Shown here: positions 47,989 to 57,476 of the stretch, piece after piece
Position numbering within the stretch: the first letter of the stretch is position 1
Layout: every line of letters starts with the position of its first letter
Assembly: GCF_900119735.1 (NCBI RefSeq)
Contig: NZ_FPJW01000003.1
Coordinates: 62,001 to 126,000 of the forward strand
Reading direction: 5' to 3'
Origin: Marinospirillum alkaliphilum DSM 21637
GTDB taxonomy: Bacteria; Pseudomonadota; Gammaproteobacteria; Pseudomonadales; Halomonadaceae
Length of the DNA: 64,000 bases
Position numbers and translations under genes: made by a program
Notes under the pieces: model-generated
Databases searched by the model: none
What the model was told of the DNA's origin: nothing
Seen by the model: the letters and a program-made list of their open reading frames with translations, nothing else

Positions 47989-48018
47989 CGCACTAATCTG
48001 ATGCACTGTTGTGGTGCT
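47989..48018 (-). promoter_or_regulatory. Two adjacent NtrC-like binding sites upstream of glnA
   Basis: TGCACTGTTGTGGTGC at 48002-48017 fits the GCAC-N5-TGGTGC pattern exactly; GCACTAATCTGATGC at 47990-48004 fits with one mismatch and overlaps it. They lie roughly 155-180 bp upstream of the expected start, a normal enhancer distance. Weaker matches occur near 47959 and 48023. Confidence 0.75.
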
Positions 48019-48178
48019 TGTTGCACTGATATGCAGCTAATGGGCCTGGTGTTTGAAAAAGCTATTCCTGTAACCCTTCTGCCGTTATAATTATCCGCCT
48101 TTTTTTTCGGGTTGGTCAGGAGCGTCTCCTCTGGCTGGCCTATTAGACCACCCTTCCGGCTTGGCCGGGGAGCAGCTT

Positions 48179-49993
48179 GTGATAGAGAAACTTCGTAACA
48201 TCGCCATTATTGCCCACGTTGACCATGGTAAAACCACCCTGGTTGATAAGCTTCTGAAGCAGTCCGGTACGCTGGATCGTCGTGATGCAGAAGCAGAGCG
48301 CGTCATGGATTCCAACGATCAGGAAAAAGAGCGTGGCATTACCATTCTGGCCAAGAACACTGCCATCACCTGGAATGACTTCCGCATCAACATCATTGAT
48401 ACCCCCGGTCACGCCGACTTCGGTGGAGAGGTTGAGCGGGTGCTGTCGATGGTTGACTCGGTGCTGTTGCTGGTGGATGCCATGGATGGTCCGATGCCAC
48501 AAACCCGTTTTGTGACTCAGAAAGCCTTTGCCCGCGGCCTGAAGCCGATTGTAGTCATCAACAAGGTGGATCGCCCCGGTGCACGCCCTGATTGGGTTGT
48601 GGATCAGGTGTTTGACCTGTTCGACAACCTGGGCGCCACGGAAGAGCAGTTGGACTTCCCGATCATTTATGCCTCGGCACTGAACGGTATTGCCGGGGAT
48701 GACCCGGAAAACATGGCTGAGGACATGACCCCCCTGTTCCAGGCTATTGTTGATCTGGTTCCGGCACCCAAGGTGGATGTGGATGGGCCTTTCCAGATGC
48801 AGATCTCTGCGCTGGACTACAACTCTTATGTGGGTGTTATTGGTGTGGGTCGTATCACCCGTGGCCGTGCACTGCCCAACCAGCAGGTGGTGGTAGTTGA
48901 TCGTGAAGGCAAGCAGCGTAAGGCCAAGATCGGTCAGGTCATGACCTATCACGGCCTGCAGCGCAACGAGTCCCCGAACGGTGCGGAAGCCGGTGACATC
49001 GTGTGCATCACCGGTGTGGACCCGCTGTTCATTTCCGACACCCTGTGTGACCCGAATAATGTTGAAGCCATGCCGCCGTTGAGCGTGGATGAGCCAACCG
49101 TGACCATGACCTTTCAGGTCAACAACTCGCCTTTTGCAGGTAAAGATGGCAAGTATGTCACCAGCCGCAACATCAAGGAGCGTCTGGAGAAGGAACTGGT
49201 TCACAACGTGGCACTGCGTGTTGAAGAAACCGACAGTCCGGACAAGTTCCGTGTGTCTGGCCGTGGTGAGCTGCACCTGTCGGTGCTGATCGAAACCATG
49301 CGTCGTGAAGGTTTTGAGCTGGGTGTGTCGCGCCCTGAAGTCATTATCAAGACCATTGACGGTGTGAAGCAGGAGCCTTACGAAGAGCTGATCATCGATG
49401 TGGAAGAAGAGCATCAGGGTTCCATCATGGAAGAGCTGGGCAAGCGCAAGGCGCGCATGACCAACATGAACCCGGATGGCAAAGGCCGTGTGCGTCTGGA
49501 CTTCATCATCCCGTCACGTGGTCTGATCGGTTTCCGTAACCAGTTCATGACCCTGACCTCCGGTTCCGGCATCCTGACCAGTATTTTTGATCACTATGGT
49601 CCGATGGCGGAAGGCAGTGTTGAGCACCGCATCAATGGTGTGCTGGTGTCCATGTGTGCCGGCAAGGTACTGGCTTACGCCCTGACCACCCTGCAGGATC
49701 GTGGTCGCCTGTTTGTTGGTCCCGGTGTGGAAGTTTATGAAGGCATGATTGTCGGCATCAACTCCCGTGACAACGACATGGTGGTTAACCCCACCAAGGC
49801 CAAGAAGCTGGACAACATGCGTGCCTCAGGCAACGATGAAACCATCCAGTTGACCCCGCCGGTCAAGTTCAGTCTGGAGCAGGCGCTGGAGTTCATTGAT
49901 GATGATGAGCTGGTGGAAGTGACCCCGAACCACATCCGCATGCGCAAGAAGCTGTTGACCGAAAACGAGCGTAAGCGTGCTGGCAAGAGCTGA
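48179..49993 (+). CDS. typA: Ribosome-associated translational GTPase TypA/BipA
   Basis: A 604-residue translation-factor-like GTPase. G1 [10 protein letters not shown], switch I RGITI, G3 DTPGHADF and G4 NKVD are intact, followed by domain II, EF-G-like domains III and V and the family-specific C-terminal domain. It acts in ribosome assembly and stress growth. The GTG at 48179 is the start: GGGGAG lies seven bases upstream and the product then begins like family members ([10 protein letters not shown]). A TTG at 48161 is in frame but unneeded. Confidence 0.96.
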   Translation: MIEKLRNIAIIAHVDHGKTTLVDKLLKQSGTLDRRDAEAERVMDSNDQEKERGITILAKNTAITWNDFRINIIDTPGHADFGGEVERVLSMVDSVLLLVDAMDGPMPQTRFVTQKAFARGLKPIVVINKVDRPGARPDWVVDQVFDLFDNLGATEEQLDFPIIYASALNGIAGDDPENMAEDMTPLFQAIVDLVPAPKVDVDGPFQMQISALDYNSYVGVIGVGRITRGRALPNQQVVVVDREGKQRKAKIGQVMTYHGLQRNESPNGAEAGDIVCITGVDPLFISDTLCDPNNVEAMPPLSVDEPTVTMTFQVNNSPFAGKDGKYVTSRNIKERLEKELVHNVALRVEETDSPDKFRVSGRGELHLSVLIETMRREGFELGVSRPEVIIKTIDGVKQEPYEELIIDVEEEHQGSIMEELGKRKARMTNMNPDGKGRVRLDFIIPSRGLIGFRNQFMTLTSGSGILTSIFDHYGPMAEGSVEHRINGVLVSMCAGKVLAYALTTLQDRGRLFVGPGVEVYEGMIVGINSRDNDMVVNPTKAKKLDNMRASGNDETIQLTPPVKFSLEQALEFIDDDELVEVTPNHIRMRKKLLTENERKRAGKS

Positions 49994-50037
49994 TACCGTT
50001 GCAGGATTGAGTTGATCTCAGTCGAAGCAACAAACAA

Positions 50038-50063
50038 GGGTGGCCTTCGGGCTGCCCTTTTTT
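50038..50063 (+). terminator. Rho-independent terminator of typA
   Basis: GGGTGGCC at 50038-50045 pairs with GGCTGCCC at 50050-50057 (two G-T wobbles) around a TTCG tetraloop, followed by six T. Confidence 0.9.
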
Positions 50064-50155
50064 ATGGCAGCAGTTGATTGAACCTGTGTTTGTTTCATCA
50101 GTCGGAAACTGCAAGAATACTGATGTTTACACTTTGATCTGGAAAGGGAGAAGGC

Positions 50156-50731
50156 ATGAATTTTCAGCGCAAACTGTTATTGATGGTGCTGCTGATCCTG
50201 ATAGTGGTGTTGTTGATCCCCAAGGGTGGTGAAGACCTGGCCCCGTCCACCGGAGAGCGCCATGTCACATCCGAAGCAGAAATGCGCACTGTTCCTGATA
50301 CCCGCATGGCCAGTGATGCCGGTCGGACTGAAAGTTCTGAGGCGACTGAAAGCAGTCATGAAGGTGATGACACCCCTGCTGCTGAACCATCACTGTCAGA
50401 GTTGCCGCTGGCGGACTCTGATGCCCAAGCCACTTCGGTTGCTGTGACAGGATTGACAGCCGCTGATCTGCGTCAGTTTCGTGAGCGGGGTCTGGGTGAT
50501 CCTGAGCAGCGCATCATGCAAAGCCTGATGGGCCGCAGTGACCTGATTCCACAGCAGGCGGTGCTGGGTGGTACCATGCGTTTTGTTGCAGAGGAGTCGC
50601 TGCTGCTTAATCGTCGCTGGGTGCTGGCTACCTATGAGGATGGCCATATCCGTGGGCAGGCGCTGTTTGAGTACGAAGTCACCACCACCGGAGAGATCCT
50701 CTGGGTATTGCTGGCGCACCAATCGGATTGA
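50156..50731 (+). CDS. Unrecognised single-pass membrane protein
   Basis: I do not recognise this 191-residue protein. It has one N-terminal helix (about 6-22), an acidic Ser/Thr/Glu-rich linker (about 25-90) and a small C-terminal domain (about 95-190) with the segment MRFVAEESLLLNRRWVLATYEDGHIRG read in parts as beta-rich. The topology suggests a periplasmic domain on a flexible tether. The ATG at 50156 has GGGAGAAGG immediately upstream. It stands alone between the typA terminator and the convergent mnmC gene. Confidence 0.8.
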   Translation: MNFQRKLLLMVLLILIVVLLIPKGGEDLAPSTGERHVTSEAEMRTVPDTRMASDAGRTESSEATESSHEGDDTPAAEPSLSELPLADSDAQATSVAVTGLTAADLRQFRERGLGDPEQRIMQSLMGRSDLIPQQAVLGGTMRFVAEESLLLNRRWVLATYEDGHIRGQALFEYEVTTTGEILWVLLAHQSD

Positions 50732-50737
50732 CCGGCC

Positions 50738-52774
50738 TTATGCGGCTCCATTGTTGTTTCGCTTCAGTGCACGCAGGATAAAGCGTCCCGGGTGCACTGC
50801 TTCAGTTAAAGCCTGCTCCAGAGGGGCAGGCTCTCCCAGCATCTGACTGACCAGCAATTCCGAGCAGAGTGGAATGCTGGCCAGGCCGCGTGAACCATGC
50901 CCCAGGTGCAGCCATAACCCCTGATGCAGAGGTGGTGAATCAGGGGTGGCGCTTAGCCCCTGTTTGTGCCAGTCCCGGTAAACCTCTTGCCATTGCTGAT
51001 GCTGCGGCGCTGGTCCTGTCAGTGGCAGGTAATCCGGTGAGGTGCAGCGAAAACCAACGCGCCCCTGCAAGGGCAGGTGGTCTGCATCAATACCCAGTCC
51101 AGTTAAAAGCTTCGGCAGCGCCTGATGAAGTTCAGCCAGATTGGCCTGTTGATCTTCGTGGGTCAGTTCAGTGGCATTGGAGTGCAGATTAAAGGTTGCA
51201 CCAAAACAGAGCGTCTTGTCTGCGGGCGGGCTGACATAACCACCGGCACAAATCACACAGCCCGGTTGCCGGTTGTGGGTGTCCGGCAGGGTTACGTGGG
51301 TCACCTGTCCGCGAATGCGTTTCACCGGTAGCCATTGTTGCGGTTCCAGCAGTCGGCTGGCGTAGGCCGCAGCCAGAATCACCGTGTCGTATTCCAGCCA
51401 TTGATCACCGGTTTGCAGTCGCCAGACGTTCTGGCTGGCATCAAATTGCAACTGGCTGACTGGATGAGACGTCAGCAGGCGGATGCCCGGCAGGTGGTTG
51501 GCCAGTTGATGGCAGAGCGCGCCGGGTTTGACCCAGCCTGCACGTGAAAATAGCAGCCCGCTGTGGGTTGTGGGGGTGCCTGCCAGGCTGCTGACTTGTT
51601 CCGCCGACAGGGGTTGCACCAATGCGGCTGGTAACTGCTGGCGTTGAAGAAAGCGTTGCTGACGTGCAGCTTCCTGCTCATCAGTGGCCAGTTGCACAAC
51701 ACCACAATCCGACCAGAAGTGTTGCTGAGGGTCCAGTCGCTGCAGCCAGCGGCGACTGTATTCCAGGCCGGCCAGATAAAAGCGGCTGGCAGGTGTGTTA
51801 TCCACAGCCAGTTTGATGTAAAGCACGCCCTGGCGGTTGCCGGAGCCATCGGCACCGGGCTGTGTTGCTTCCAGTAAATCTGCCTGATAACCGCGTCGGC
51901 TGAGTGCTTCAGCGGTGGCGCAACCGGCCAGGCCTGCACCAATGATGGCAAGGCGTCCGGTCGGGCGTGGTGGCAGGTTCCATTTGAGTGGGTTGTTGTC
52001 TGCGGGTGTGGATGCAGGCTGATCGGCCGAATCGGCAGCAAAATGGCCGCGCAGCATTTCCCGTTTGCGCCCAAAGCCGGGAACCTTTTGAATCACAAAC
52101 CCTGCCGCCTGCAGACCACGTTTAACGGTTCCGGCGGAGGTGAAGGTGGCAAAGCTGGTGTTGGCATGACTGCTGCGAGCCAGAGCAGCAAAAAGTTGTT
52201 CGGTCCACATGCCGGGGTTCTTGCCGGGTGCAAAACCATCCAGACACCAGGCATCAACACTGGCCTGAAGTTGACTCAGGTTTTCAGCGGCATCACCCAG
52301 CAGCAGATCCAGGGTGATGCGTGGATGCAGTTGCAGGCGATGAAAGCCGGATACCGGCAAGGGATAACACTGCTGCAGGCAGGCTGCGTATTCTGCCAGA
52401 GCAGGCCAGAAGGCATGTGCACGTTGCAGATCGTCGGGTGTCAGGGGGTAGAGCTCGGTGCTGACCCAATGCAAACGGGCTGTGGCGGGTGCCACTTGCA
52501 AAAACACCTGCATTGCCACCAGCAGGTTCAGGCCAGTGCCAAAGCCGGTTTCGCCGACCACAAAAGCACGCTTCTGCTGCCAGCCTGCCCAGCGTTGGGG
52601 CAGGTCGTTCTGCTCCAGAAACACATGGCGGGTTTCATCCGGTCCCTGATCGCGGGAGAAATAAACATCACCGAAGTCACCGGCTACGGGGGTGGCCTGT
52701 TGCCATTCCAGGCGAGCCTGCTGCAGGGTGCGCGGATGATGGCAACTGACCGTTGTTTCTGGTTGAGCAGTCAT
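50738..52774 (-). CDS. mnmC: Bifunctional tRNA mnm5s2U synthesis protein
   Basis: A 678-residue fusion that finishes the mnm5 modification of U34. The N-terminal methyltransferase half has GETGFGTGLNLLVAMQ and DAWCLDGFAPGKNPGMW; the C-terminal FAD half has the dinucleotide fold LAIIGAGLAGCATAEALSRRG and GRVGFRCTSPDYLPLTGP. The oxidoreductase half removes the carboxymethyl group, then the methyltransferase half adds methyl. It starts nine bp after the YciI gene, so the two are co-transcribed. Confidence 0.96.
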   Translation of the reverse strand: MTAQPETTVSCHHPRTLQQARLEWQQATPVAGDFGDVYFSRDQGPDETRHVFLEQNDLPQRWAGWQQKRAFVVGETGFGTGLNLLVAMQVFLQVAPATARLHWVSTELYPLTPDDLQRAHAFWPALAEYAACLQQCYPLPVSGFHRLQLHPRITLDLLLGDAAENLSQLQASVDAWCLDGFAPGKNPGMWTEQLFAALARSSHANTSFATFTSAGTVKRGLQAAGFVIQKVPGFGRKREMLRGHFAADSADQPASTPADNNPLKWNLPPRPTGRLAIIGAGLAGCATAEALSRRGYQADLLEATQPGADGSGNRQGVLYIKLAVDNTPASRFYLAGLEYSRRWLQRLDPQQHFWSDCGVVQLATDEQEAARQQRFLQRQQLPAALVQPLSAEQVSSLAGTPTTHSGLLFSRAGWVKPGALCHQLANHLPGIRLLTSHPVSQLQFDASQNVWRLQTGDQWLEYDTVILAAAYASRLLEPQQWLPVKRIRGQVTHVTLPDTHNRQPGCVICAGGYVSPPADKTLCFGATFNLHSNATELTHEDQQANLAELHQALPKLLTGLGIDADHLPLQGRVGFRCTSPDYLPLTGPAPQHQQWQEVYRDWHKQGLSATPDSPPLHQGLWLHLGHGSRGLASIPLCSELLVSQMLGEPAPLEQALTEAVHPGRFILRALKRNNNGAA

Positions 52775-52783
52775 GGAGCGGTT

Positions 52784-53083
52784 TTATGGCAGGACTTTTT
52801 TAAAGGGTTTGATGGTGACCTGTTGGTATACACCGGCTGCAACATAAGGGTCGGCATCCGCCCAGGCGCGTGCTGCTTCCAGGCTGTCGAATTCGGCTAC
52901 CACCAAACTGCCGGTGAAACCGGCATCACCGGGGTTTTCACTGTCAATGGCCGGGTGTGGACCTGCCAGCAGCAAGCGGCCTTCATTTTTCAGGGCTTCC
53001 AGCCTGGCCAGGTGATCAGGGCGAGCTTGCAGGCGCTGAGCCAGGGTGCCGGGTTTGTCTTCACAGATCAGAGCGTAAAACAT
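52784..53083 (-). CDS. yciI: YciI-family protein
   Basis: A 99-residue small alpha+beta protein with the family layout [11 protein letters not shown] at the start, [21 protein letters not shown] in the middle and a C-terminal [11 protein letters not shown]. YciI relatives have a ferredoxin-like fold with a conserved His/Asp pair; enzymatic role unsettled. The ATG at 53083 has GGAGAG upstream; in-frame codons upstream are not part of the family. It is divergent from rnm by 63 bp. Confidence 0.9.
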   Translation of the reverse strand: MFYALICEDKPGTLAQRLQARPDHLARLEALKNEGRLLLAGPHPAIDSENPGDAGFTGSLVVAEFDSLEAARAWADADPYVAAGVYQQVTIKPFKKVLP

Positions 53084-53146
53084 CGGGTTCTCTCCGGTTA
53101 AAAATGTTAATCTCTCAGGGTTGTAACTCGCCCGGAAAAATCCTTT

Positions 53147-54007
53147 ATGCCGCCACTTATCCAGCAGTGTGATTATCACATGCACTCCACCGCATCAGAC
53201 GGTGTGCTGAGTCCTGCTGCCTTGATGGCGCTGGCTGCCGAGCGGGGATTGCAGGAACTGGCGTTGACGGACCATGATACCTTTGACGGGCTGGATGAGG
53301 CCAGTGCTGCGGCAGCAGAACAGGGTATCAAGCTGTTGCCGGGCATGGAGTTTTCCTGTGTCTGGTTGGGGGTCACCATTCACCTGGTGGCACTCTGGCC
53401 GCGGGGGCTGAATGAAGCTGCCCGCGAGCTGGCAGACATTCAACGCAAGGCGCGCTGGAGTCGGGCCACCCGGATCATTGAAAAGCTGCAGCGAGCGGGT
53501 GTCGCCCTTGCGCTGGACGCCGTTACTGTTTATTCCGCCGGCGGTGTGCCGGGTCGCCCGCACTTTGCTGAAGCCATGGTGCAGGCCGGTTATGTCACGG
53601 ATCACAGCCAGGCATTTCGCAAGTGGCTGGGTGCCGGTAAACTGGGTGACATCAAAAGTCAGTGGCTGGAGTTGGCTGACGCCATTGCCCGTTTGCGTGC
53701 AGCTGGCGCTTTTGTGGTGCTGGCGCACCCGCAGCATTACAAACTGACCCGCAGTAAACGCCGCCGCCTGGTGATGGCATTTGCCGCAGCCGGTGGGCAG
53801 GGGCTGGAGGTGGTCAGTGGTCAGCAAGACCCCCAGCAGACAGCCAGTCTGGTGAGTCTGGCACAAGAGTTGGGATTACAGGCAAGTTGGGGCAGCGACT
53901 TTCATGGCGCAGGTCCGGCTTGTCATGCACCCGGTCATTATGCTGTGTTGCCGGAGGTTTGCCGGCCGCTCAGTGAATATTTTCATGCAGCAGGAATCGC
54001 CACATGA
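53147..54007 (+). CDS. rnm: PHP-domain 5'-3' exoribonuclease (RNase AM family, YciV)
   Basis: The 286-residue PHP phosphoesterase has the metal motif [11 protein letters not shown], then LTDHDT, GMEFSC and a late SDFHGAG, the four PHP metal-binding blocks. The E. coli homologue YciV (RNase AM) matures the 5' ends of rRNAs and degrades short RNAs. It leads a five-gene run with yciO, scpA, scpB and rluB; the stop overlaps the next start as ATGA. Confidence 0.92.
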   Translation: MPPLIQQCDYHMHSTASDGVLSPAALMALAAERGLQELALTDHDTFDGLDEASAAAAEQGIKLLPGMEFSCVWLGVTIHLVALWPRGLNEAARELADIQRKARWSRATRIIEKLQRAGVALALDAVTVYSAGGVPGRPHFAEAMVQAGYVTDHSQAFRKWLGAGKLGDIKSQWLELADAIARLRAAGAFVVLAHPQHYKLTRSKRRRLVMAFAAAGGQGLEVVSGQQDPQQTASLVSLAQELGLQASWGSDFHGAGPACHAPGHYAVLPEVCRPLSEYFHAAGIAT

Positions 54008-54627
54008 GCCAGTACTTTGAAATTCATCCGGACAATCCGCAGAAACGACTGATCCAGCAGGCCGTGAGCATCCTGCGCGAAGGTGGTGTGATTGCCTATC
54101 CAACCGATTCGGCCTATGCGCTGGGTTGCTGTGTCGGTGAAAAAAAAGCCGTGGATCGCATCAAGCGCATCCGTGAGCTGGATGACAAGCACAACTTCAC
54201 GTTGATGTGTGCTGACCTGTCTGAACTGTCGGTTTACGCCAAGGTCGACAATGCCGTGTTTCGTATGCTGAAGAACACCACCCCCGGCCCTTACACCTTC
54301 ATTCTGAATGCCACCTCCGAAGTGCCGCGCCTGCTGCTGCACCCCAAACGTCGTACCATTGGTCTGCGGGTGCCTGATCATGTGCTGACTCATGCCCTGC
54401 TGGAAGAGCTGGGCGCACCGATGATGAGTGTCACCCTGATTATGCCGGGTGAGGACCTGCCCATGCATGAAGCCGATGAAATCCGTGAGCGTCTGGGTAA
54501 ATTGGTGGATCTGATCATTGATGGTGGTGCCTGTTCCATCGAACCAACCACCGTGGTTAATCTCTGTGACGGTGTGCCGGAAATCACCCGTGAAGGCCGC
54601 GGCGATCTGACACCCTTTGGCGGCTGA
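54004..54627 (+). CDS. yciO: YciO-family threonylcarbamoyladenylate synthase-like protein
   Basis: A 207-residue YrdC/TsaC-fold protein with the nucleotide-site segment AYPTDSAYALGC near the N-terminus, PGPYTFILNAT and RTIGLRVPDH. The family resembles TsaC (threonylcarbamoyl-AMP formation for tRNA t6A), but YciO members are a distinct paralogue whose exact cellular role is not settled. The start overlaps rnm, and scpA follows after 11 bp, the classic yciV-yciO-scpA order. Confidence 0.92.
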   Translation: MSQYFEIHPDNPQKRLIQQAVSILREGGVIAYPTDSAYALGCCVGEKKAVDRIKRIRELDDKHNFTLMCADLSELSVYAKVDNAVFRMLKNTTPGPYTFILNATSEVPRLLLHPKRRTIGLRVPDHVLTHALLEELGAPMMSVTLIMPGEDLPMHEADEIRERLGKLVDLIIDGGACSIEPTTVVNLCDGVPEITREGRGDLTPFGG

Positions 54628-54638
54628 AGTACAAGTCG

Positions 54639-55496
54639 ATGAATCAACCCGTACCCCAGCAACTGGATTTGCTGGCCAAGGTGGCCGGTGAGCCCTTCAC
54701 CGCCGTACCGGAAGATCTGTTTATTCCGCCGGAAGCCTTGCGGGTGTTTCTGGAGGCTTTTGAAGGCCCGCTGGACCTGCTGCTTTACCTGATCCGCAAG
54801 CACAACCTGGATGTGCTCAGCATCAATGTGGCTGCCATCACCCATCAGTACCTGAGTTATCTGGACCTGATGCAGGAACTGCAGATAGAGCTGGCTGCTG
54901 AATACCTGGTGATGGCTTCGCTGCTGGCAGAAATCAAGTCACGCAGCCTGTTGCCTCGTGCACCAGGCAGTGAAGATGATGAAGACGAGGAAGACCCGCG
55001 GGCGCAGCTGATTCGCCGCCTGCTGGAGTACGAACAGTTCAAGAGCGCCGCTGAACGCCTGGATCAGTTGCCACGACAGGAGCGGGATTTTTTTCCAGCC
55101 AACCCGGAACATCCAGAGCGGGAAAATCGGGTGTTGCACCCGGATGTGGAGCTGCAGGAAGTCCTGCTGGCTTTTGCCCGTCTGCTGAAAAAAGTGGATT
55201 TGCTGGCCCATCACCAGATCAGCCGTGAACCCCTGTCTACCCGGGAGCGCATGTCGCAGGTGCTGGAGCGCCTGGAGCAGGCTGAAAACTATGTGCCCTT
55301 TGATGACCTGTTTGACCTGGACGAAGGCCGTCCCGGTATGGTGGTGACCTTTATGGCGCTGCTGGAGCTGGTGAAAGAACAGTTGGTGGAACTGGTGCAA
55401 ACACGTTTATTTGCCATGATTCACGTGCGCCGCCGCCTGCTGGGCAGTGATACTGACAGTGATGACCGGTTGATGCCAGATGAGGTGAATGCCTGA
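54639..55496 (+). CDS. scpA: Segregation and condensation protein A
   Basis: The 285-residue kleisin of the SMC-ScpAB condensin. Residues 40-110 carry FEGPLDLLLYLIRKHNLDVLSI and EYLVMASLLAEIKSR; an acidic linker (EDDEDEED) follows, and the C-terminal part ends with the winged-helix EQLVELVQTRLF. It bridges SMC heads in chromosome segregation. An SMC gene is not in the window. The stop overlaps scpB as TGATG within a perfect 10-bp tandem repeat (55491-55510). Confidence 0.93.
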   Translation: MNQPVPQQLDLLAKVAGEPFTAVPEDLFIPPEALRVFLEAFEGPLDLLLYLIRKHNLDVLSINVAAITHQYLSYLDLMQELQIELAAEYLVMASLLAEIKSRSLLPRAPGSEDDEDEEDPRAQLIRRLLEYEQFKSAAERLDQLPRQERDFFPANPEHPERENRVLHPDVELQEVLLAFARLLKKVDLLAHHQISREPLSTRERMSQVLERLEQAENYVPFDDLFDLDEGRPGMVVTFMALLELVKEQLVELVQTRLFAMIHVRRRLLGSDTDSDDRLMPDEVNA

Positions 55497-56254
55497 TGTT
55501 GCCTGATGTTGAGCGGGATCTAACCGGTATTCTGCAAGCCTTGTTGCTGGCTGCCCGTGAACCTCTCAGTCTGGAGCGGCTGGCCGCCCTGTTTGATGAG
55601 GCTGAACGGCCTGACCGTACCCGGCTGCGGCAGGCGCTGCAAATATTGCAGCAGCAGGCCGAAGGCAGCAGTCAGGAGCTGGTCGAGGTGGCGGGTGGTT
55701 ACCGTTACCAGATTCGCAGTTGTTATGCCGGTTGGGTCAGCCGTTTATCGGAAGAAAAACCGCCGCGTTATTCGCGGGCATTATTGGAAACCCTGTCACT
55801 GATCGCCTATCGTCAACCCATCACTCGTGGTGAAATTGAAGAGGTGCGTGGTGTGAGTGTCAGCTCACAGATCATCCGCACCCTGGAAGATCGGGAGTGG
55901 GTGCGGGTGGTGGGGCATCGCGAAGTGCCGGGACGTCCTGCACTCTATGCAACAACCCGGCAGTTTCTGGACTACTTCAACCTGAAGAGCCTGAATGAAT
56001 TACCGCCGCTGGATGAACTTCGTCAGTTGGCTGATGCCGAACCCGAAGAGTGGCAGGATGAGCTGGACCGTGCGCCTCATTCACCGCTGTTGCAAGTGGA
56101 TCAAGAGCTGGATGAAGGTGAGGCAGCGGAAGATCCCGCTGATCTTGCCGACCTGCTGGAAGCGCCCTTGCCGGAAGTGAAGGAACTAACCTTTGCGGAT
56201 CTGGCAGAGCGCTTTGTGCAGCATCAGGATGATGAAGAACCTTCCGGGCAGTAA
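55496..56254 (+). CDS. scpB: Segregation and condensation protein B
   Basis: The 252-residue partner of ScpA with two winged-helix domains: LLLAAREPLSLERLAALFD near the start and the second with YSRALLETLSLIAYRQPITRGEIEEVRGV, the family signature, followed by RPALYATTRQFLDYFNLKSL. An acidic C-terminal tail (about 190-252) is longer than in many homologues. Translation is coupled to scpA. Confidence 0.94.
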   Translation: MLPDVERDLTGILQALLLAAREPLSLERLAALFDEAERPDRTRLRQALQILQQQAEGSSQELVEVAGGYRYQIRSCYAGWVSRLSEEKPPRYSRALLETLSLIAYRQPITRGEIEEVRGVSVSSQIIRTLEDREWVRVVGHREVPGRPALYATTRQFLDYFNLKSLNELPPLDELRQLADAEPEEWQDELDRAPHSPLLQVDQELDEGEAAEDPADLADLLEAPLPEVKELTFADLAERFVQHQDDEEPSGQ

Positions 56255-56294
56255 ACAGACTGCCCTTTTATTACGCTGCCGTGTGTGAACACCG

Positions 56295-57170
56295 ATGAAA
56301 AATACCCATGAAAAGGCCGCTGTTGCGGCTGAAGCCACCGAAAAGCTGCAAAAAGTACTGGCCCGTTCCGGGCTGGGTTCACGTCGTGAGATGGAAGCCC
56401 TGATCGATGCCGGGCTGGTGACCATTAATGGTCGTGTTGCCATTCTTGGCGATCGCATCACGCCACGTGATCGTGTCACCGTCCGGGGACGTGCGGTCCA
56501 CCTGAAAAATGAAGAAGACCTGCCGCGCCGGGTCATCATGTACAACAAGCCGGAAGGTGAGCTGGTGACCCGCAAGGACCCGGAGGGTCGGCGCACGGTG
56601 TTTGATCACCTGCCGCGCCTGCGTGGTGAGCGCTGGATTGCCATTGGTCGGCTGGACATCAACACCAGCGGTTTGTTGTTGTTCACCAATGATGGTGAGC
56701 TGGCCAACCGTCTGATGCATCCTTCTCACCAGGTCGAGCGCGAATATGCGGTGCGGGTGATGGGAGAAGTCACCGATGAAATGCTGCAGGCCATGAAAGA
56801 AGGAGTAATGCTGGAAGATGGCCTGGCCCGTTTTGCCGATATTCAACTGGTGGGTGGCGAAGGCATCAACGTCTGGTATCACGTGGTAATCACCGAAGGC
56901 CGCAACCGTGAGGTGCGTCGCCTGTGGGAATCTCAGGGTGTCACCGTCAGCCGCCTGAAGCGGGTGCGCTACGGCAATACCTTCCTCGACAAGCGCACCA
57001 AGATGGGTGAATGGATCGAGCTGACCCAGAGTGAAATTGATGAGCTCTCGGCTTTGGCAGGTTTAAGCCGTAAATCGGCAACCCCGATGGAAACACCGCG
57101 TTCCGCACAGCGCAATCGTGCCGGTGGTGCTCGCAAGCCAGTGCGCGGCATTCAACGCAGGCATAAATAA
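56295..57170 (+). CDS. rluB: 23S rRNA pseudouridine2605 synthase
   Basis: The 291-residue pseudouridine synthase has an S4 RNA-binding domain (about 15-70, KVLARSGLGSRREMEALI) and the catalytic domain with D121 in GRLDINTSGLLLFTND. The RsuA-family motif NREVRRLWE and the C-terminal basic tail fit RluB rather than RluE or RluF. It ends the rnm-yciO-scpA-scpB-rluB run and lies upstream of the tRNA-Lys genes. Confidence 0.94.
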   Translation: MKNTHEKAAVAAEATEKLQKVLARSGLGSRREMEALIDAGLVTINGRVAILGDRITPRDRVTVRGRAVHLKNEEDLPRRVIMYNKPEGELVTRKDPEGRRTVFDHLPRLRGERWIAIGRLDINTSGLLLFTNDGELANRLMHPSHQVEREYAVRVMGEVTDEMLQAMKEGVMLEDGLARFADIQLVGGEGINVWYHVVITEGRNREVRRLWESQGVTVSRLKRVRYGNTFLDKRTKMGEWIELTQSEIDELSALAGLSRKSATPMETPRSAQRNRAGGARKPVRGIQRRHK

Positions 57171-57196
57171 AATCAGCAGTTTTTGCTTTTTGGGGG

Positions 57197-57224
57197 TTGC
57201 AAGGCAGCAAAAAAAAGCTATCAT
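57197..57224 (+). promoter_or_regulatory. Sigma-70 promoter of the tRNA-Lys genes
   Basis: TTGCAA at 57197-57202 and TATCAT at 57219-57224 are 16 bp apart, followed by a G+C-rich discriminator (GCGCCGCG), typical of stringently controlled stable-RNA promoters. The start would be near 57231. Confidence 0.7.
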
Positions 57225-57239
57225 ATGCGCCGCGTTAAG

Positions 57240-57314
57240 GGGTCGTTAGCTCAGTGGTAGAGCAGTTGGCTTTTAACCAATTGGTCGAAGGTTCGAATCC
57301 TTCACGACCCACCA
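57240..57314 (+). tRNA. tRNA-Lys (anticodon TTT), copy 1
   Basis: A 75-nt tRNA with encoded CCA. Acceptor GGGTCGT pairs with ACGACCC; anticodon loop CTTTTAA gives TTT. D and T arms are complete. Copy 2 lies 76 bp downstream. Confidence 0.97.
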
Positions 57315-57390
57315 ACGCAAAACCTGTTATCAGCCATAGTGGTATATATTGGCACTGGATATCAGGTCATCTAAGCAAGATTGCTTTTCA

Positions 57391-57465
57391 GGGTTGTTAG
57401 CTCAGTGGTAGAGCAGTTGGCTTTTAACCAATTGGTCGAAGGTTCGAATCCTTCACAACCCACCA
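57391..57465 (+). tRNA. tRNA-Lys (anticodon TTT), copy 2
   Basis: A 75-nt tRNA identical to copy 1 except for one acceptor-stem base pair: GGGTTGT/ACAACCC instead of GGGTCGT/ACGACCC, a compensatory change. It is followed by a terminator. Confidence 0.97.
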
Positions 57466-57476
57466 GAATTCAAGAA

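Larger units (their letters stand above)
47754..48178. other. Regulatory intergenic region between glnA and typA
   Basis: A 425-bp stretch between divergent genes with no supported ORF. It holds the sigma-54 promoter and NtrC-like sites for glnA (below). For typA the best -10 is TATAAT at 48086-48091, without a convincing -35. Confidence 0.8.

Noticed and set aside
48143-49414. 423-codon open frame on the minus strand opposite typA
   Set aside because: Histidine- and glutamine-rich shadow product typical of antisense frames; typA is a clear universal gene on the plus strand.
52043-53101. 352-codon open frame on the plus strand opposite mnmC and the YciI gene
   Set aside because: Lies wholly over two recognised minus-strand genes and shows no motifs.
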